Shown here: one piece after another, positions 61,161 to 64,000 of the stretch
How positions within the stretch are numbered: position 1 is the stretch's first letter
Layout of the letters: every line of letters starts with the position of its first letter
NCBI RefSeq assembly: GCF_030253575.1
Contig: NC_080562.1
Location: 42,571,852 to 42,635,851, forward strand
DNA: 64,000 nucleotides
Reading direction: 5' to 3'
Source: Rhododendron vialii
Lineage: Eukaryota; Streptophyta; Magnoliopsida; Ericales; Ericaceae
Position numbers and translations under genes: made by a program
The notes under the pieces: generated by a model
What the model was told of the DNA's origin: nothing
The model's input: the letters and a program-made list of their open reading frames with translations, nothing else
Databases searched by the model: none

Positions 61161-61490
61161 TGGGGGCAGTTCCGCTCATACCAATTTTGACACCCGATTT
61201 TGTTTCAGGTCCCACTGTGATGTTCCGAACTGTTGATTTTGTTTAAATTAGTAAAATAGGGGGACCCTGCAAAACTTCAGCTCATTTTGATATCCGTAAG
61301 TGTTTGATCCAAACAGTTTTACAAGAACTGGTGTTTGTAAAACTGTTTGAATCAAGCCCTTACCGATATCAAAATGAGCTGAATTTTTACAAGGCCCTCT
61401 ATTTTACTCATTTAAACAAGATCAATGGTTCAGAATAGCACAATGAGACTTGAAGGGATGAAGTGTCAAAATGGGTGTGAGCGAAACGAT
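61161..61490. mobile_element. Palindromic foldback element (MITE-like)
   Basis: Left arm attttgacaccc...cttcagctcattttgatatc...ttgatccaaacagttttac and right arm as its complement (gtaaaactgtttgaatcaag...gatatcaaaatgagctgaa...gtgtcaaaatgggtg). The centre is near 61333. It is the cleanest of the four foldback copies. Confidence 0.75.
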
Positions 61491-62165
61491 CCCATGATAT
61501 TTTAATTAATATATGTGACAATAATGACTTTTCTGAAATCCGTAAAAACATGAACTAGTCCATAGATGGAACGCCCCAAGAGAAATGGATGCGTTGCATA
61601 AATGCAATTTCCCAATTGAGGAGAGAAAAATGTTACTGTAATAAATCAATCTGAATGGAAACACTTCTACAATGCGATTTTGAAACTTTTAGCAAGCTTT
61701 TTGGTAGCACCTTGTAGCATTTGCCTTTTGGTAATTAACCCAAAGAATCAGATGCTTTGCTTCAAACCACCAAAACCAAATAAATACAAAAAAAGATTAA
61801 TTATGTTCCTTTCCCAAGCACATTCAAAGACAACAGATTACATAGGAGTATTTTAATTTAGGAACTACAGTATTTATTGAGAAAAGACACAATTCCACCC
61901 AATAAATATTCAGCCCACTTCCCCCCCTGAAGTGCAGCATAAGCCAACAAATCAGCAAATCTCTCTCTCTCTCTCTCTCTCAAACCAATATCTCCCCTGC
62001 AAACTTCACCATCAATGGCGTAAAGCAATATCAACACTCTTGCGTGCCGGAAACCTCGCTGAATAAGAATTGGACCCATGTCTTCAAATCTTGTAGAAGT
62101 ACTATAATTTTCATATATCTACTGTCCTAACAAGAGTCTTTTTCTTCGTTTGACACTGTGAGTGT

Positions 62166-62206
<41 letters not shown>

Positions 62207-62211
62207 GAGAG
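62166..62211. repeat. (GA)n microsatellite in the BTB gene leader
   Basis: A GA run with one interruption, about 125-170 bases before the ATG of the BTB/MATH gene. A CT run at about 61961-61981 lies further upstream. Confidence 0.95.
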
Positions 62212-62337
62212 GCGTGTAGATGTTTAAGAAGGGGGAGGAGAGAGAGAGGAGCAAACCTGGGGAAGCCCGGAGAAGTGCTGTTGGTGGGTATCTTCGACTG
62301 CATCCATGAAGTGGCGGCGGCACTGGCCTTTGCTAGG

Positions 62338-63513
62338 ATGAGCGACTCTGCTTACCGCGTTGAAACGACGTCGCGCCTCGCCCAATGGCGGATCGACAAC
62401 TTAGCTTCTTGTACCTACCGCAAGTCCGATCCTTTCAAGATGGGCAAATGGAATTGGTGAGTTATTAATAGCCCAGCCATACTTCTTTAATTCGTGATTA
62501 ACCCTGTAATTTAATTTTTGCTCTGTTTTTTAGTTTGGTTGCTGAGAGACAGAGGACATGAAACAGAGCTTGCTTGGGTGAATTGAATCATGTTTTGATT
62601 TAATTTTCTCTTGCTTGGTTGGTTTGAGAGGAAACAACAAGGAAAATAGCAAAACAAAGAATAGTCTTCCTCCACATTTTCCTCCACCCTTCCTTTCTTT
62701 TCTTTTACTTTCCTTTCCTCAAGTTCCAAACAGACCCTAAAATTGAACCAACTTTGATTATTACACAATTTTTTTTCCTTTTGTGAATTGTTTGATTTGT
62801 GCTTGTTTTCTGATGGTAGAGGGAAAATAATTTTATTTCTTTGTTTTCTGAATCACCTGTTGGTTGGGTGTTGTGACCAGGGGAAAAATAATGTACCCAG
62901 AATCTGACGTAGTCTTTTATCTACCATGACCGTGCCGGCCAGGCCAGTTTGCATGCATGTCGATTAATCCTGATGCCTGAAGTTAACGACTTGGCAAACC
63001 TCTAGTAGCCTAACGGGTTTATTTTTATTTTTATTTTAATGATATGATATGAAATTAAATTAAATCTGCGAACTCAGTGTAAACTACTTGCTTACTGTCA
63101 TGCTCTGGCCCGATCAACCCGTCGGTTACCTCAAGTAGTCTTTTAGGCTCAACTGAGAGGATTTCTGAATGCTCATACTTTAATGAAAATCGACAAGTAC
63201 TAATTGGTTTCGTGGCTTTTCTTCCTTGGTAGGTGAACAGACAACAGAAAGCAAAAATTTCTTTTGTTTCTTTTTCATTGTTTGGAATTTGCAGTTGTCT
63301 GTGTCCTTGTTTTTGTATGTGGTGTTATTAGATTAAAACTGTTTTTATCTGGTTGTTTGAATTGAAGGCATTTAGCTGTGGAGAAGAATCGAATGTTGTT
63401 CATTAAATTGTACCCAGAAATATCAAATTTAACAAGGGACAATCCCCCAATTGCATCCTTCATCATTCGAGTCATCAGCTCAGTGGGAGATCGCAAGGCT
63501 TTGACTCACCCAG
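62338..63513 (+). CDS. BTB/POZ-MATH-like protein, At1g21780 type, 5' part only
   Basis: Exon 1 is 62338-62456 and exon 2 is 63368-63513 (88 complete codons, then phase 1 at a GTAATA donor). The rest lies beyond the window. The start MSDSAYRVETTSRLAQWRID and the following YRKSDPFKMGKWNWHLAVEK and IASFIIRV closely match the N-terminal MATH-like region of Arabidopsis At1g21780, whose C-terminal BTB domain is expected to bind CUL3 as a substrate adaptor of a ubiquitin ligase. The ATG at 62338 is chosen because residues 1-4 match that protein. An earlier in-frame open stretch is (GA)n-derived leader. Repeats occupy much of intron 1, and intron 2 after 63514 contains a common plant interspersed repeat (acttacacgcacctcgacta). 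Confidence 0.85.
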
Positions 63514-64000
63514 GTAATAAACTATGCTTGGATGCAGCTTTTCTTCATTCTTTATAGATATTTTTAAGGACTTCTGTTGTTTCTAGGTACGACTTTTGTA
63601 CCTAAGCAATTGAATCCAATTAGCGCCAAGGGTAGTACGTTTTGTTTTTTTACAATAGAGTGTATAGGCCAACTTACACGCACCTCGACTAATCCCAGAG
63701 TTATGGAGTTAGCTACCCCAGGTAAGCATTTAGGTTTCAGACCTGTTGTTGCTATAATCCAGTAAGTGTTCATACTTCATACCCTTGTGCTTCTAAGTAA
63801 ATGAGGGATGAAACTATGCAAGTTACTACCATCGCTAGGGACTTGGGGTGTCATGATGCGATAGCAGCAATGCTAAATTTGAAAAGCATCGGTCCAAATT
63901 GATGCACCCCGGATTCTGAAAATGTTAATTCTTTATGGATAGAATACGAAGTAGAAAGCCCATTGACACTAAAAAGCATCGTATGCCTATGTTCGTTTCA

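Noticed and set aside
63577-63765. 62-codon ORF as a further BTB gene exon
   Set aside because: It does not match the expected next residues of the At1g21780 family and contains a common interspersed repeat, so it is treated as intron.
1-64000. CRISPR arrays, operons, ribosome binding sites, prophage
   Set aside because: The DNA is plant nuclear; direct repeats present are microsatellites, minisatellites and transposon ends.

Overview
The window is nuclear DNA of a flowering plant, most likely a woody eudicot. It is AT-rich, has GT-AG introns and plant promoter TATA boxes, and is full of plant transposons: Copia, Mutator-like, TRIM, hAT and Harbinger MITEs, tRNA-derived SINEs and LINE tails. 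The order Ericales is only a guess from overall feel.

The left 47 kb is a same-strand tandem array of seven BMT5-like (DUF2431) genes, a family named after the yeast 25S rRNA uridine-N3 methyltransferase Bmt5. In plants these are often labelled 'HIPP41-like'. All copies share a three-exon plan, with a 199-nt exon 2 in every copy where it is not altered by indels. Three subtypes are visible: type A with a long C-terminal tail (copies 1, 3, 5), type B with an MGQ leader (copies 2, 4), and type C, which is compact (copies 6, 7). Copies 1-2 (about 1-12.9 kb) and copies 3-4 (about 22.9-36.4 kb) form a segmental duplication, since the flanking non-coding DNA is also shared. Copy 6 is cleanly intact. 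Copy 1 is open but scarred. Copies 2 and 5 each carry one obvious nonsense codon. Copies 4 and 7 are badly broken. Copy 3 is open but has been fused in frame to the gag-protease part of a Copia retrotransposon, giving a predicted 720-residue chimera.

Between the two duplicated blocks (13-22.1 kb) lie a complete Cassandra TRIM element carrying 5S-rRNA-like sequence in its LTRs, and a complete 5.36-kb Mutator-like element with 154-bp TIRs and a 9-bp target duplication. The latter is inserted into what looks like a solo LTR. It encodes a transposase (minus strand, one frameshift) and a decayed GRF zinc-finger ORF (plus strand).

The right part (47-64 kb) is gene-poor. It holds a small HMA-domain protein gene lacking both CxxC and CaaX (54.4-55.3 kb) and the first two coding exons of an At1g21780-like BTB/MATH gene running off the right edge. 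The rest is MITEs, palindromic foldback elements, SINEs, microsatellites and unassigned intergenic DNA.

Gene models were made by eye from splice sites and comparison between paralogues. Exon borders supported by several copies are solid; transposon borders without a quoted target duplication are approximate.
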